A DNA stretch of 64,000 nucleotides, taken from the NCBI GenBank assembly GCA_031308135.1, contig JAHLJT010009436.1, positions 214,123,420 through 214,187,419 on the forward strand. Reading direction: 5' to 3'. Made by a program: the position numbers and the translations under genes. Every line of letters starts with the position of its first letter. The first letter of the stretch is position 1. This document shows, piece after piece, positions 1 through 13,312 of this stretch. The notes below the pieces were generated by a model that was not told the DNA's origin, searched no databases, and worked only from the letters and a program-made list of their open reading frames with translations. The stretch is from Acheta domesticus (taxonomy: Eukaryota > Arthropoda > Insecta > Orthoptera > Gryllidae).

Positions 1-257
1 TAAATAACCATTCTGCAAACTGTCGCGATGGAATCTTAAAAAATGCGTAAGTTATTAAATAAAAAGTATACGCGCATTTTGCTCTTAAGGTTGAAAGTCG
101 CGTGCCTTTGCCCAGCGAGGGGTAACGCAAGGTCGTCGGCAGGCACCACCAAGTTCATTCCCTAGGGATATCCATCGATGCCTTCGAAGGGATCCTGACA
201 CCAGTTTACAGGCTTAGTTTTCGCGTGTTACTGTTCAGTGATACATCGTGATAGAAA

Positions 258-901
258 ATGCCAAATATTGTGAATACGTTTAACAGGGTTTGGTGCTGCA
301 ATCCATTCGGACACGAGAAACACAAAAGTCGGGTGGGTAAGAGAAAGATTACAGAGGCGATGCGGAAGAAAATATCGAATTTAGTGGTAGGTGAAGCAAT
401 ATGCGATGTGTCGTCACAAATATCCAAAATGCCCAATGCAGATCTTGGTGACTCAACTGAAACAGTGAAGTGAAAACGTCAAGCGAAGAGGAGTACGTAG
501 CCCCAGGAGTTGCAGAGGAAGCCACTATCAGTAATGTAAACATTTTGTATCCTCTGGGTCAATCACCATCGTCATTGCGAAAACAAACCCGAGAGATATC
601 GTACGCAAGGAGAAAGGTGAGTGCCGTAAATAAAGCAGTTTCTGAATTATTTCATGTGAGTACAGAAAGCAATGATAGAGAAGAAATGTTGACACAATTC
701 AAAGAAAAATTTTCAAACGTGAAAACAGCTAATGAGAAATACATGATTTTAACGTGTTTACCAAAAGTTGGAAGTGAACAAAAAATAATGGTCGAATTTG
801 GCGTATCTCTTCATGTAGCTCCTACGGCAAAATTAACACCTAGAGAAGTAGTTTTTGCGAAATCCACCATCGCGCGGCGGAGGAAAACTGTAACGCGCTG
901 A
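258..901 (+). pseudogene. frameshifted ORF pair, probably transposon-derived
   Basis: Two overlapping reading frames sit end to end. The first (258-473, 71 aa) starts with a Cys-Cys-Asn-Pro-Phe segment followed by basic residues. The second (470-901, 143 aa) continues in another frame with an SYxRRK segment, an acidic linker and an ILTCLPK segment followed by a VEFGVS segment. The order recalls uncharacterised proteins that recur in many copies in arthropod and cnidarian genomes and are usually regarded as transposon-derived; this is memory, not a search result. A one-base change near 470 would join the frames, so this looks like one decayed ORF. Function is not known. The second ORF ends in GC-rich DNA (845-970) that looks unrelated to the coding part, so the 3' end is probably truncated. 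Confidence 0.4.
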
Positions 902-959
902 CGAGCGCTGACGAGGAGCGCTGTGGCGCGGCGGCTCTAGCAACTGAGAGCGTTCGTTA

Positions 960-3900
960 ATGGAGCGCCAGTAAGATACTTTTATTCATAACTTTAAAAC
1001 CATTCAAGATTCCATAATGAAATTTACAGAGTAGCTTGAAAGTAGTTTCAGCAATTTTTCTTCCAAAATCCAAGAATTTAAAAATATCATATTTCCATTT
1101 ATTGCATTTTTTAGAATTTGTTTACTTCCTAATTGTAAAAGACTCACGGTAAAAAAAATATCTTTAGCGTAAAATTATCCTTTACATTTCTTCTACAAAT
1201 AGTGTCACTTTCATATTTTTTGCTTGTTTGCATATCATCGGAAAAAAATCATAACGGAATGTCTACAGACTGCTAACCTAATATTACAAGTGCCCATTGT
1301 TGCTAAACAATGGATGATGAGACAAAAATATTGTACCTGGTTCACGCTGGTATCATAATAAGTAAGGTGGCAAAATATTTTTAAATTCTGAGATGTAGTG
1401 TCAGATTTCCTATTTTTTGGCATGGAATGACCCTTAAGTTTTCTTGATTGACTTCCATAGCTTGCTTAGGGTACCAAAGGGAGGTTATGTTAGTTCGTCG
1501 CCGAAGTTCGAAGGGTTCAGAGGCGTGAGAAAATCGGTATATACGTACATCAAGATTTTTTAACTGAATTAAGTGCCAGAATTCTTGCAAATTCGAGCCA
1601 AAAAACTATACGAAGACAGAAGGCTACCTGATCCGAGGAACTTCAAGTCTCCTCAGATTTGAGAAAACGTCTAATGACTGAGTAGATAATTTTTGGAGGA
1701 AAATTACAATGTATTGTATAAAAAATGATTTTTTTTCTTAGATATTTAGCAGATTCTGGATTCCAAAGCGATGCAGCAGAAGACATTGGGGCATATCAAA
1801 GTAATGTTTTTTCCTATCCTTAAGAATTTTTTTTTTTCCTATCCTTAAGAATTATGGACCTGTTCCCCGTTTTGCTTAGGTCAGTTTTTGACTTCACTCG
1901 CAATTTAATTTTTTTAATTTGCTGCATCGTGAAATCAAGGTTGTGTTCGCCACATGTTTGCCGAATACTTCGGATTTCTTCTGCCTTCCAGCGTCTGCAT
2001 TTCGGTAGTTGGCTTTCACTTAATACCACGGAGTATTCTTTGAGTAAATCAACAAACAACAATCTACACTACATTGTGACTCCATTTCTACACCAAACTA
2101 TCCTGTAACTACAGCCACTACAACGCCTACAGAATACACAGCGTCTGTGTCGGAAAGTCTCGGAAGCCCGATATGTCCAAAGAGCATACAACAACTCGAA
2201 CATAAAATCTCTATGAAGAATATATTTGCTCAACTCTGCTCATCTGACGAGAGAAACATTTTATTCATAAGAATCTGAGTAATTACTCACATTGAGTGAA
2301 ATGTCGAAAGTTTATTCTCGAGTGTTTACTTAGAGTAATTGCTCTTTTTTATCAATATCACCCATTGAGGAACTTGACCCCTATACAGAGAACAATTGTA
2401 ACAATCGTTTTCAAAGCTATAACCGTGACTGAAACAAGCTACCAAGGAATATTAAAACTGCGCCTACAAATATACCTACATTTGTTTCTTGCTATGCTAC
2501 GCAAGCACTCCTATCTTTCCATAAGTGAAGAATGAAGGAATGGAAGTTCCTGAGTGAAGAAATTTCAATGTCCGTCTTTCGTTTCTATCAAAGTCGTATT
2601 TATGAATGGACCGGGCCTCTTCTAAACAAGCTCAATATGTGCAAAACTTTATAATTTAGAAGAGCGCTTGAAAAATATGAAATTAAATATTTTTCCATGC
2701 AAAAAATAAGCTCCATTAACTACTTTGCATAAGATTTTCAAGGATATCGCTGTGAATTTTCAGGTTTCACTGATAATTTAGTTAGCACTAAATTTGTAAA
2801 TTTAGTAATTTGATTAGCTTTAGTAACAAGGTCTGTTGAACTCTTTAATTCTCTCACTAGTTTTATTTAATTGACGGATTTCCAGCCCCCCCTCAAGCCA
2901 GTGTACAAACCTAACCACTACACGTCGTGCATGGGTCGATCACAACTCTGTCACGTGTCCCGCTAGGTCATCACGTGCCACCCAGTTTGAATGTATGGTT
3001 TTCTTCAGAGCCATTTCTATGGCATCCTTATGCCGAGTCTCAACGTCTCGTTTTGAGAAAATTACTAGTAACGTGGAGTTTTTCCCAACACTAAAACATT
3101 TCACTGAATGGTTTGAGACAAAACATACGCTACCAAACAAGTTATTTTAAAAACGCTGGTTACTCTTTAAGACTATTATTGTTCGGCCAACTTAAGCCCG
3201 CGTATCCCCTCATTCCAATAACTATGACGCCTAAGAATTTTCAATCTACCTGAAATATAATTATGGAACTCAATTGTCCTTCTGTTGAAGTGATTTTATA
3301 AAAAATTAAGTGCTAGTCACAATTTATATAACCCTTTCTATTTTCTCCCCTCCTTTGTACCTACATCATAAACTTGCCTTTTCCTTATGAAATGGGAGGA
3401 ATACGTTACTGAGCACTGAGGTATAATTCAGATGACAAGTATTTGCTTGAGTATTTGTAAGATAGGTTCATTGATGTAAAAGTATTTGGGAGAGAGATTT
3501 TAAATAAGTATCTAACAAAACTACGTAGCTTGGTAAATTCTGACGAAATTATTAACGACTGCTATGTGTATTTGTTACGTGAAAGTATCTACAATGCTGT
3601 AGGAAAATCAGTTAAGCTTTTTATGAAGAAAAGCAATAACTCGACAAATATCCAAAGGTTTTTTTTAAATTACGGGTGACGTGAATAAAGCTAGTTTGAA
3701 GTAATTTTACGAGTACTAGGTGGAAATATCATTAATACTAGCTTAGGGTGACATTTCTGGTGGGTATTTTCATATTATGGTACATACGAAACGATGATGC
3801 AGTGATGGGTATAAATACACGAGTGTGATATTTCGATATGAGCGAGGAACGAGAGAGTATCGTAAACTTCGCAGGTGTACGTTTCACGAGTGTATTAATA

Positions 3901-4784
3901 TCCATTACATCGAGTTTCATATGGCACTTTTTCTACGACTTTTATAAGTTAAACTTTTACATTGAATCATTTCGTGACAGTTGATATGAAGGATTCAGCT
4001 AAGCCACCTAGCGGACAGCTCCCCAACCCTACCCTCACATGCTGCCGCAGGTGGCTGTGGCTACCAGTCCGCCTGCGAGGGAGTACTGCGCTAGTCAAAT
4101 AGAACCACAGTGAAATTACGATCCACTTTATTTTAAATAATATTCCACAAAAAATATTAATAATAAAAGAATTTAAAACTGTCAAGCAAAATATAATATC
4201 AAATGGAATTTTAATGTACACAATCGAACGAAACATTTACTAGAACGATTCTCAATGTTTAATTAAATGACAATACCTGGCTTGTAAACTACTTTTATTG
4301 GTCAAGAATCTGTATCATAATGAAATCTGTGTTGAAATGAGTATCATTATGCAACTGGTTGCAGACGTCAAATGACAGCACTATAAAATGGAAGTAGAAA
4401 AATGTGTTATTTGTGCTTTGTCATAATTAAAAATAAGTTATAAATATCGTGTCTCGGCCGGATATTTTCGTAGGCCGGCAATAGGGATTTGAAAAACGTG
4501 TCGATTTAATTGTTTACGTTTTTGTTTCATTACAAAAATACGTTTGTTTATCATCAATCTGAGGAATCAAGTAACAATTCGCATAAATGCAGGAAAGAGA
4601 GTAATGGAATTTATAACGTTTCACATCACTGTCCGCATAGGTGCATTAAACATATCAAAAACACGTGTTTTTTCTTTACAAATTTTCCGTAATATCCTAG
4701 AGGAAATTAACAATGAATTGTGACATTCGATTTGTCTTGCCGAGAGGAATTAAATGGGCTACTGTTCATCCCTGTAAGCACCTG
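960..4784. other. AT-rich DNA without recognisable genes
   Basis: Only short ORFs under 90 codons occur, none with recognisable motifs. A 27-bp segment built on CCTATCCTTAAGAA behind a T run is duplicated in tandem at about 1808-1853. No terminal inverted repeats or coding signatures were seen in the rest. Confidence 0.6.
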
Positions 4785-5016
4785 AGTCCCCAAAACGCAT
4801 TTTGGTTGCTAAAAAAAGCATTTTTTTAGAGAAATCTCTTTAACTCTTCTGGATGGATCTGCAAAAAAATATTTCAAAACTCTACCATGAGATCGACACA
4901 CTTGAAATGATGACACTTTGTTTTGATTGGTCTGACCGCGAGTAACGGACGGACGGACGGACGGACGGACGGACGGACGGACGGACGGACGGACGGACGG
5001 ACGGACGGACGGAGGT
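4785..5016 (+). repeat. dispersed repeat R2 copy ending in (GGAC)n
   Basis: Shares an ordered set of short words with 9000-9190 and, in reverse, with 41325-41515: AAAACGC, a run of T before GAAATCTCTTT, a GGATC...GCAAAA segment, GACCGA/GATCGACAC, and a final GAGTAACGGACGG. The match is diverged and was aligned by eye. This copy ends directly in the long GGAC array, so the array appears to have grown from the repeat's own ACGGACGG tail. Confidence 0.55.
4945..5013. repeat. (GGAC)n microsatellite
   Basis: About 17 uninterrupted copies of a 4-bp unit, 69 bp in all, at the end of repeat R2. Confidence 0.98.
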
Positions 5017-6691
5017 CAGTCGATTACTTTATAAGAATATATTTCCTGCTCTAATACAACGCACGACGCATTACTTTTGTTTCTCAATATCATGAATACA
5101 TCTCAATGTCTCTTGCGATACAGTTAATTATTTGAATCACTTAAGCAATATAAGACTATGGTTTCCATTTCTTTATCACATGCGACCTTCACATGCCCTA
5201 TTGAAATAGCCAACCGGAAGCTACAAAAACGGCAGAAATATTTATGAGCATGAAAGCTATTCAGTTATGTAAACGAATTTCGAAAGCATGCGTGAATTCG
5301 TTGCAAGGACACTCATTCACGATACGCGATAACAATAACAGCACGCGATCACGTACGCTCAGACTATTGTACGAGTACGCTACCTATTTAGAATTTCGAA
5401 CCGAAGCCCCAGTGTGCTTGCGGGGCGGTTGCCGTCCCTAGGGGTTTCTTTAAGCCCCTTAAAAATCTGCAGGGCTTCTCCCAACGCTATCTTCACCCTG
5501 GGCCCGAGTTCGAGTGTGAATGATCCTGAGCACACCGTCTCTTACCACGGCGCACGGACGAAGTAAGGACCCATATTTTTTACCCAAAATCACCCCAAGA
5601 CATTTCAATAAATCTGAAGCCTTCTATAGAGATCTTATATATCTTCTTCGCACTTCACTTACTAAGTAGTGAGTAGATTCAGATGCGGGGAATACCATGA
5701 CTGTCAATGAGGCATCATAATTGAGAACAAAATGTGCATTCGAGAAAAAGTTTTGCAGCAGTGTCAACTAACAAAAAATAACGTAAGCCCATTAACATTT
5801 GCTGAAATCTTAAATACAATCAGAGATTTTATGAAAATTCAGTTTAAATATGTATGATCAAAATAGAAATTTAAAACAGATGCTAAGTCAGAACAATAGT
5901 TACTTCACAATTCAAGTTCAAACAAAAGCCCATGTTGGAAACACTCCAAACACCTACAACAAGGGTACTACGATGAGAGATAGTATTAAAACAAATATAC
6001 CACGTATATAATATTACATGAAATAAACTGATAATATTTCGGTTCTAAGATATTGCAAAACTCGCATAACATCCTAGTCGAGTACAAATGATTGAAATGT
6101 TCTCTCAGTCTCACTGAAAATCCAAAGAAATGTCAAAACACACGAAACGAGCATGAACGCAGCAGCTTATAAATGTCTCGTCACAGACAACAGCCGCCGA
6201 GTCGGCTTGTTTAAAATCAATCATTTGGGTACGGCTGGTTTGGTTTCTTGACAAATGGTATTCCTCCAACACCGGAAAGAGATAGACTGTTACGTCTTCT
6301 ATACCAAATTGCCGCTTCCCGTCGTTTACGAAGCTTGAACAACCTCAAAGCGACATCGAGATCCCAGACGTCAGATGTTGCTCTCTGAATCCTCTAGATA
6401 GAACAATCATTTTCTAGACTATTGAAGACGGCTTCCAGATTGAACTACAGGATACATTCCCAGGCTATTGAAGATGGCTACAGTGGATAAGTACAGAAAA
6501 AACAGAGGAAAGATAAATGCATTTTTCTTCACTTTCTTTCCATATATTAACAATACTTGTATCATTGTATTCCTCTCATCAAAAACTTTAGAATGCTAAT
6601 AAAAATGCATACTTCCATGCCAAAAAAAAGTCAAAATCTCCAAAATTAAAAATTATAAACAATAAAGGAAACGTTATATACCCCACCATTT
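5017..6691. other. no recognisable feature
   Basis: AT-rich except for 5400-5580, which is more GC-balanced. That part contains GAGTTCGAGTGT, which faintly resembles a Pol III B box, but no tRNA-like fold could be built around it. Nothing else is supported. Confidence 0.5.
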
Positions 6692-6750
6692 ACAACAAAT
6701 AGTACAAACCTCCGCTCGATAGCTCAAACCGGTTGTACACTATTTGTTGT
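6692..6750. repeat. short inverted repeat (hairpin)
   Basis: Arms of about 19-20 bp, ACAACAAATAGTACAAACC against GGTTGTACACTATTTGTTGT, separated by 20 bp. One internal mismatch. It could be a short MITE remnant or just a hairpin; no target duplication is obvious. Confidence 0.7.
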
Positions 6751-7692
6751 AGCCAACTTAAGTGGTCCACCTTGTATTCAACTCCAAACAAATTTCCACA
6801 ACGTGTTAAAACTTGCCCGAATGTGAACGATTCAAGTTATTTTAACCAATTATTTCAACTTCTAGACGAGAATCTTATTAAACCATTTAGAAAGAATACG
6901 ACCTACGTGATTTTTTTTTATTTGTATGTTGTTCGTCCATAACTTTCACAAATGTAACACATTAAAATTATTTTTCCTTTGCTTTAAAGGAGGCGGTACC
7001 ACCGTAATTTAATAATATTCGGTTAATGGGGTGCAAAGTTATTTTAATAAAAATAGTAGTGGTTGAACACAAACCTTGCAATCAAAACTAGTATGTAAAA
7101 CGCCAAGGCATGATTTTCCCAAAGGCTGATATTCACAATACATAGATATAACAATTTAAGGTCCTGCAGTTTTGAAACGGATCTTTTTATTTTGGGAGAA
7201 ACTTTATAGGAAACTAATATACTTTCAAAGATTTCTCAAAGAGGGGTCCAAACTTTCTTTAAAAACTTTTAGAACAGAGTAATACACTGAACCATTATGT
7301 CACAAATGTTTATGTGAACCTTACAATTTTTACACACAAAAGTGTTCATGATCATTCTACAACCGTAGGGTTGTAGTTGAAGACTTGAGAGAAGTTTCAA
7401 GGAGAGAACAACATTTATTTTACCACCAAAGAAGTTAAAAAGTTAAAAATGGTTTTAACGTAAAATCAACTGCGAAACATAAAAACGATTTTATTAACAA
7501 ATTTGCCACGTAATGTCTTTGCGGAATCAAAAAACTGAATGTTTGCTCGAAAGTGAGCGTTACTTTTTAAGTAAGCTTTTATACTATGAAATCAGTTCTA
7601 CATTGTTATATTGTATGAATTCTATCGTTGCATAGGAAAAATTTTAGTAATTTTTAGAAGAGAGGTCATATTAAATTATGATAGAGTAAATA

Positions 7693-7922
7693 GTTTTTTT
7701 TTTAATTTAAGGTCGCATTAACTGGGAGATCATTAGCGACCACTATTGATTAACTTTAAGGGTATCAGTATACTAAATGAAGTGATATGGTGATGATGAG
7801 AAGTGAAAGGACGAACACAAATACAACCATGCCCGAGGCGGGACTCGAACCCGCGATCCTTCGGCCCGAAATCACCACGGCACTACTAACTTAGCCCCTC
7901 GGCCATCCGGATCGGCAAAGTG
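7693..7922 (-). mobile_element. tRNA-derived SINE, family S1
   Basis: Read on the minus strand, a tRNA-like head (A-box-like TGGCCGAGGGG; B box GGTTCGAGTCC; end CCTCGGGCA) is followed by a body with CGTCCTTTCAC, CACCATATC, AATAGTGGTCGCTAATGA and GCGACCTTAAAT, then an A-rich tail (the T run at 7693-7710 on the plus strand). The same head and body recur at 10145-10370 and 16810-17020. The tRNA fold is not intact, so this is a retroposon and not a tRNA gene. Confidence 0.85.
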
Positions 7923-8940
7923 ACAGTATTACTATTAAACTAGTTCAGGCGTCGCCGACGCTGTAAATCATTTTAAACGAATTTTGATGTGTTGAAAATT
8001 CCTTTCATGTGTAGCTTAGTTCTTACAGTATCTGGCGTTGGACTTGCCAATGAATCGTAGTAGCTGATCATGTTATACTCCCCTACAAAAATTCCCAACA
8101 TCCAATGGCCTTGTATGTTACCTCCATACGGGATATATTGTAATTTCAAATTATAATTGCCGTGAAAAAAAAAATATTTGAAGGTATTGATGATGCGAAC
8201 AGTTCAGTACAGCTACTACATTTTTTACAATTTTTGCTAATATGTACAAAGATCACCTGTAAGCTGTTCTTCTGTGTTATTCTCTAATCCTAATCCGTAC
8301 AAGATTATTCTCAATTAGTTCCGAAACTTCTGTCGCAACATCTTCTACAACTATATTTGATATTTCTTCGGATTTGCCTAACACTTCCATATTTTCTACC
8401 TCATTTTTTGAAGAGATTAAAACTCCACAAACTCAGTCTAATTTGTGTTCACTTTCACTTCTGCAATATCTCTATTACGGATAATCGGTTTTAATCGGCT
8501 ATATAAACTTTAATAGGCGACTGTTTTGAATGTTTGTGAATAAGGTGTTAAGTTTCATAAGAATAAGTTGTGGGATACATTCATTTGAAAATCGGTACCT
8601 GCACACACACGAACGTAAAAGTGAAAAGTCGAAGTAAAGACGTAAAGAAGTAAAGACGTTCGTTCATTCATTCTCTAACATTACTCACAGTCTTGTTTTC
8701 TCCTATTCACATTAAAATTCTTCAGATTAATACGTCCCAAGGGAATATTATTCGTACGTTTTTGCAATTTATTTTTGAAAATATGGTAAAAGGTCTACGG
8801 AAAAAATTAAAATTAAATATGCCGTGCGATTCTCTTGTTCAAATTAACTTCACTTGTTACCTTAAAGATATCATCATCAGTGTTGCCAACGTTGTGAAAG
8901 AAAATTATGGCGTATTGAGCGAAAAATGCCTTGGGGTACT

Positions 8941-8995
8941 GGAGTTTAATCAACACCACCTACATAGATCGATTAGGTGGTGTTGATTTAATTCC
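8941..8995. repeat. 22-bp-arm hairpin
   Basis: GGAGTTTAATCAACACCACC... is mirrored by ...GGTGGTGTTGATTTAATTCC with two mismatches around an 11-nt loop. The stem has the length and imperfection of a small-RNA hairpin but could equally be a tiny MITE. There is no flanking evidence for either. Confidence 0.75.
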
Positions 8996-8999
8996 TAGC

Positions 9000-9190
9000 A
9001 CACTCGCAAAGATCGCAGCTCCAAAACACGTTTTCAGGAAATTTCTTTGAATCTCACCAGATCCGAAAACAAACTATTAGTTCCCCATCATGTGACCGAC
9101 ACGCGTCGAACATATGAATCGATTGGTGCACGGAAATTGGTCTAGCCTTGAGTGACAGAATCACACATCCGAACATCCGCACACTCGGGA
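9000..9190 (+). repeat. dispersed repeat R2 copy
   Basis: Diverged copy of the repeat at 4785-5016, containing CCAAAACACG, GAAATTTCTTTGAAT, CAGATCCGAAAA, GACCGACACGCGTCGAA, TCGATTGGTG and GAGTGACAGA. The terminal GGAC expansion is absent here. Confidence 0.5.
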
Positions 9191-10144
9191 GTTACTCAAA
9201 TACTGTATAGGGATTGTAGTAGTAATAATATGTGCGTTTTGTGTGAAACGACTGTTTAAAGGTACCGCGCAAATGATGACTGACTTGTTACACACATTCA
9301 TCTGTTCACATTGGTTGGAACATTCCTTTCTAGTGAACGAAATGTTTCAGGTCAAAGAAACCAGCACCGTTAACTTCCGATTTACCCTACATTTGACGAT
9401 TTATTACCAGCGAACACAATTCACTGATTTTCAAGAACGTTACTTTACATTGTATTTCCTTTAGATCATTTTTTAATCTGCTCAAATTAACGTTATTTTT
9501 TCAAAAATCGCTCAATTTTCAATACATTCTTTAAGGAATTCCACGCTAACTTGCAGCAAGAGCTACATTCCCGAGGTACCTTTAACAGGGTCCGAAGAGA
9601 ACCGACTCTCTTGAGGGTCCGGTCCGACACTCTGTGTCCGATACTTAAGAGATTGATTTCTTACACCGCGGTTCGACAGGAGCACGCGATCTTCTCAAAG
9701 TAAGGTCGGCCGCCTTCACCGTGCGTGAAGTGTCTGTTCTTTTTCTAGCGCAAGCAGGAAATCAAGCTTCCGACTCTTAAGCGCACTTTCCTCGTTTCCA
9801 CAGCAGCTGCACAGGATCAATTCTTGCATCTACCTTCGGCTGAAACCACCATGGGCTGAAAACTATGGGATTGTTAATCAAGTTCAAGATCAAGATGAAT
9901 GAATTTTCTCTCTGGTATCGAATTCCTCAGTCATGACCTAGTGGGGAGGAAGAGAATCTGGGATACTGAGAAGTATGAGAGTCAACAGAAGGTTGGGGAG
10001 AATCTTTACATTTTATTTCACCGCACACCTTATTCAAAATTACGTAATACTAATAATGAAAAGCATACGGACCCACCGATATTCCCGGAAAGCAATGCCG
10101 CCTTTACTTATGCACACCACGTTTGGTTGACAAAATTTATTTCG
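9191..10144. other. unassigned, partly GC-balanced DNA
   Basis: The 9540-9860 part is less AT-rich than its surroundings and contains CTCTTGAGGGTCCGGTCCGAC. No ORF or element family is recognisable. The longest frame running into the SINE (9899-10306) is a chimera of this spacer with SINE sequence. Confidence 0.4.
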
Positions 10145-10370
10145 TCGGCCCCGTGGCCGAGATCGCTAAAGCAGTATTGCCGTAGTGATCTTGGACCGTG
10201 GGGTCGCGGGTTCGAGTCCCGCCTCGGGCATGGTTGTAAGCGTTCGTCCTTTCACCCCCTGTCATCACCATATCGTTTCATCCCCATACCACGTTACATC
10301 CAATAGTGGTCGCTAATGACCTAGTCGTTATTGCAACCTTAAATAACAAAAAATAAATAAATATATAAAA
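10145..10370 (+). mobile_element. tRNA-derived SINE, family S1
   Basis: Head with A-box-like GTGGCCGAGATCG and B box GGTTCGAGTCC ending GCCTCGGGCA, then the S1 body (CACCATATCG, AATAGTGGTCGCTAATGA, TTGCAACCTTAAATAAC) and an A-rich tail of AAAAAATAAATAAAT type. It forms the left border of the 3.3-kb duplicated unit, copy A. Confidence 0.85.
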
Positions 10371-12929
10371 AATAAAGAAATAATAAAAATTTTAAAAAAT
10401 AATTCAATCCTCATATTTCGACTTCATTCGAAAATTCTATACAATAATTTAAGTTTTTTACTACTTGATGTACAGTATTTAAATTGCATCTTTTTAATTT
10501 AATTTAAATTATATTGAAAACTAGCTGATATTTTGAATCACAGACATTTCCAAATAAAACGTATAATCATCCAATGTATCCAACTATTTTGAACTTTTTC
10601 TTTTAGGAACTTTAAAATCTGCCTAGGTTTTACGTACGCAACTTGATTTTTCTTTTTTGAACATTCTGTACAACTTGCATACACACTACTGATAGTTCAT
10701 AAAATGAATGTGGGGCGTTTACAGAAAAAAATTCGTCTACAATTTCTGAAATATATCCTCTGGAGTACATGATTTTTTTCCTCTATTAAGACGATAATGT
10801 AACTAAAGTTGTGATAAAATATGTTTGTGATAAAATTCAATTATGTAAAAAGTTATTCAATTACAGATGACCACGTGTTATATTTTAAGACAAGGTTAGT
10901 TAAACCACATCACAAATTAAATAAATGTAGAAAGAAACTCTAGGAAGTGCGTATTTTAAAATATTAAACTTTGCAGATATTTAACAAAAAAATACATAAT
11001 TGGTTGATAAGCAAGTCAAAAAGGAAGCTTGAGCGAATTACATCCCTTTATTTGCATATTTCCTTCGGGAAGAGAGTACAAGCGATACTTTGATTATGTC
11101 GCCGAACGTATTGGCATTTTACGGAATCCTCCTTTGGAGTTTTGTTGCCTAGGAAAAGGAAATCAGAGAAGGATATGGAACTGTTCCTATCGCACGCACC
11201 GTTTACCAGGGCCCTGATGCAAGAGGAAAAGAGTGTTCGTGCGCGTCTACTACAAGGAAGAAAGGTCACTACAGAGACTGGAAGACCTTGAGAGTGAGAG
11301 AAAGCTGCGGGATGTCCTCAACTTCCAATTTCAAAGTTTTGCCAACTCCTTGCAAGAAGGAATCGCGTGTGAAGCAACAATTCGCGTCCATGGCAACACA
11401 CAAGATGCTAGTGGACATTCACCAAGGGAGAAGGCGGCGAGTATCAAACCGCTATCCTTTGACTACAGTTTGAAGGGGGTAATTTCACGAATACTCAAAT
11501 TTACATGGGGGCTGAACTTTGGTCTTAATCAAAATTTTCCGACACAAATAATTCAATTTCACTAGAAAATTAAATGGGTATTGCGAATTCTGAAAAAAAA
11601 AAATCAGGCGTCTGAAAAATAACAAAAATGTTCTAGATATTACAAAATGACGGCAGGGATTGACATAATAAGAAGGTATTGACCATTCATTCACTTCTTG
11701 AACAAAAAGTTATGTGACAGACTTTAGTTTGGCGTCTACAAACCGTGAGCCGAGTTTCCTTTAGATTAGTTTACTATAAACTTTGAGAGTCAATTTTTAA
11801 ATAATTAATTAATAACTAGCATTTGATACGATGAAAAGTAATAAGAAAATAACTGAGCGGTGGAAACACTTATATGAAATGTTCTTAGCACCCAGCCTGG
11901 GCGCTGCAAATCAGACATCGGTAGAAATGGTATACGTTAATTCAATGGGTTATCCTGCGTGCGTGGCCCCGAGTAAATGTGGCAACTGAGGTGTGCCTTT
12001 AGAATCGCGTTTCTCAAGGTAAAATGTTTCTGTAATGATGGTTGGAAACGATGTATACACCATCAGCGTGGTGCTTTAAGGTTTCAAACCTGTCTCAGAA
12101 AAAAAACTGTTCTTCGCAAACTTATTTTCTACAGGCAGCATCCTCAAACAAGCAAAACTGTTTTTTAAGCAATGTATCCCACAAACACGGCCGGAATTCA
12201 CTTGTATTGCATCAATTCATGAGATTGTAATTTTGGAAAAGAATATCAGACCAATTGCAATCTTGATTATCATCAATACAAGAGCCGTCAGTACTCAATG
12301 CGATGCAAGTAAATGTCCTATAAAAAGCATTTCTGGGTTTTCAATACTTGTGTTAAAAATCTTTTAACGATATTGTAGAAGAAAAAATTGGGAAATTTTA
12401 GAGTTGTAAGTCAAATGACAATCGGTCGCATCGATTTACAAGGACCAACATATCCGAACGAATTTTTAAAATGACATTGGAATACACAAAAAAAAACTTG
12501 TAGAGAAAAAGTAAAGCAATCAAGTAATTAAATTCCACAGTAATACCAAAAGATTTAAACTATCCAAAAGAATATCACGTTCACGAAATATATATTTGTT
12601 TATTGTACCTCAACATACTATTTGTGTTTAGCGGCTTCATAACTTTTTATCAACAGTTTTGAAGTTCTTTGCTTGGTTTGACCAACTACTCAAATAATGC
12701 TATAAATGGTCCTGAATTAAGGAAGTTAATTGTAGCCAAATTTTTACTTTTCCCAAGGCCTATAGAAGAAACGATATTTCAATCGTCTCAGATTACTCAT
12801 TGCTTCATTACGTGTCGTAAAAGATTATTAAGAAGTAAGGTCTAACGTAAATTATTATCCACTAGTCGCCAATACCAAAACTACAAAGGAATTATAGGGA
12901 ATTATTGGGATTCCTTGGTTGCACATGCT

Positions 12930-12960
12930 GCAGCGAAACGTCGGAATTGAACACACGCGG
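12930..12960 (+). other. GCAGCGAAACGTC motif (degenerate hammerhead-like 3' half)
   Basis: A short self-complementary GCTGCAGC is followed by GAAACGTCGG, the arrangement seen more clearly at 57371-57393. No CUGANGA box precedes it. A near-identical copy lies in copy B at about 19550-19575. The evidence is weak. Confidence 0.2.
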
Positions 12961-13224
12961 AAGAGGATACGTATATGCATGAGCAAAGATTTGACCTTGC
13001 TGATACAGATAAAGCATCCTAGAAACCACACAACAATCCCAGGCAACGAAATTCCGAAAGAAATGCGTCGTAAATTGCAGACGTAGCCCTTTTGACATTG
13101 CTGATTCATGCAGCGTTGAACTGGGATTAATTTTTACCGAACGTCTAGTTTCGGCAACGCCGCCAGAGAAAATCCGTACCTCGGTACAAAAAGGTGTGTG
13201 GGTCCATTTTACAAAGTCCTACGG

Positions 13225-13254
13225 ACATGCGTGCGTGCGTGCGTGCGCGCGCGC

Positions 13255-13285
<31 letters not shown>

Positions 13286-13301
13286 CGTTGCGCGTGTGTG
13301 G
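13225..13301. repeat. GT/GC-rich microsatellite
   Basis: GTGCGTGC repeats, then about 15 GT units, then GCGTGC. The matching tract in copy B (19850-19950) is about 30 bp longer, the largest length difference between the two copies. Confidence 0.95.
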
Positions 13302-13312
13302 GTATTATTAAT

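Noticed and set aside
7832..7915. tRNA gene
   Set aside because: B box and a tRNA-like end are present, but the acceptor and anticodon arms cannot be closed and the same head heads a SINE body. The heads at 10150, 16810, 16260, 26500 and 34650 were rejected for the same reason.
9899..10306. 135-codon open frame
   Set aside because: Its second half is the tRNA-derived SINE S1; the first half has no recognisable motif.
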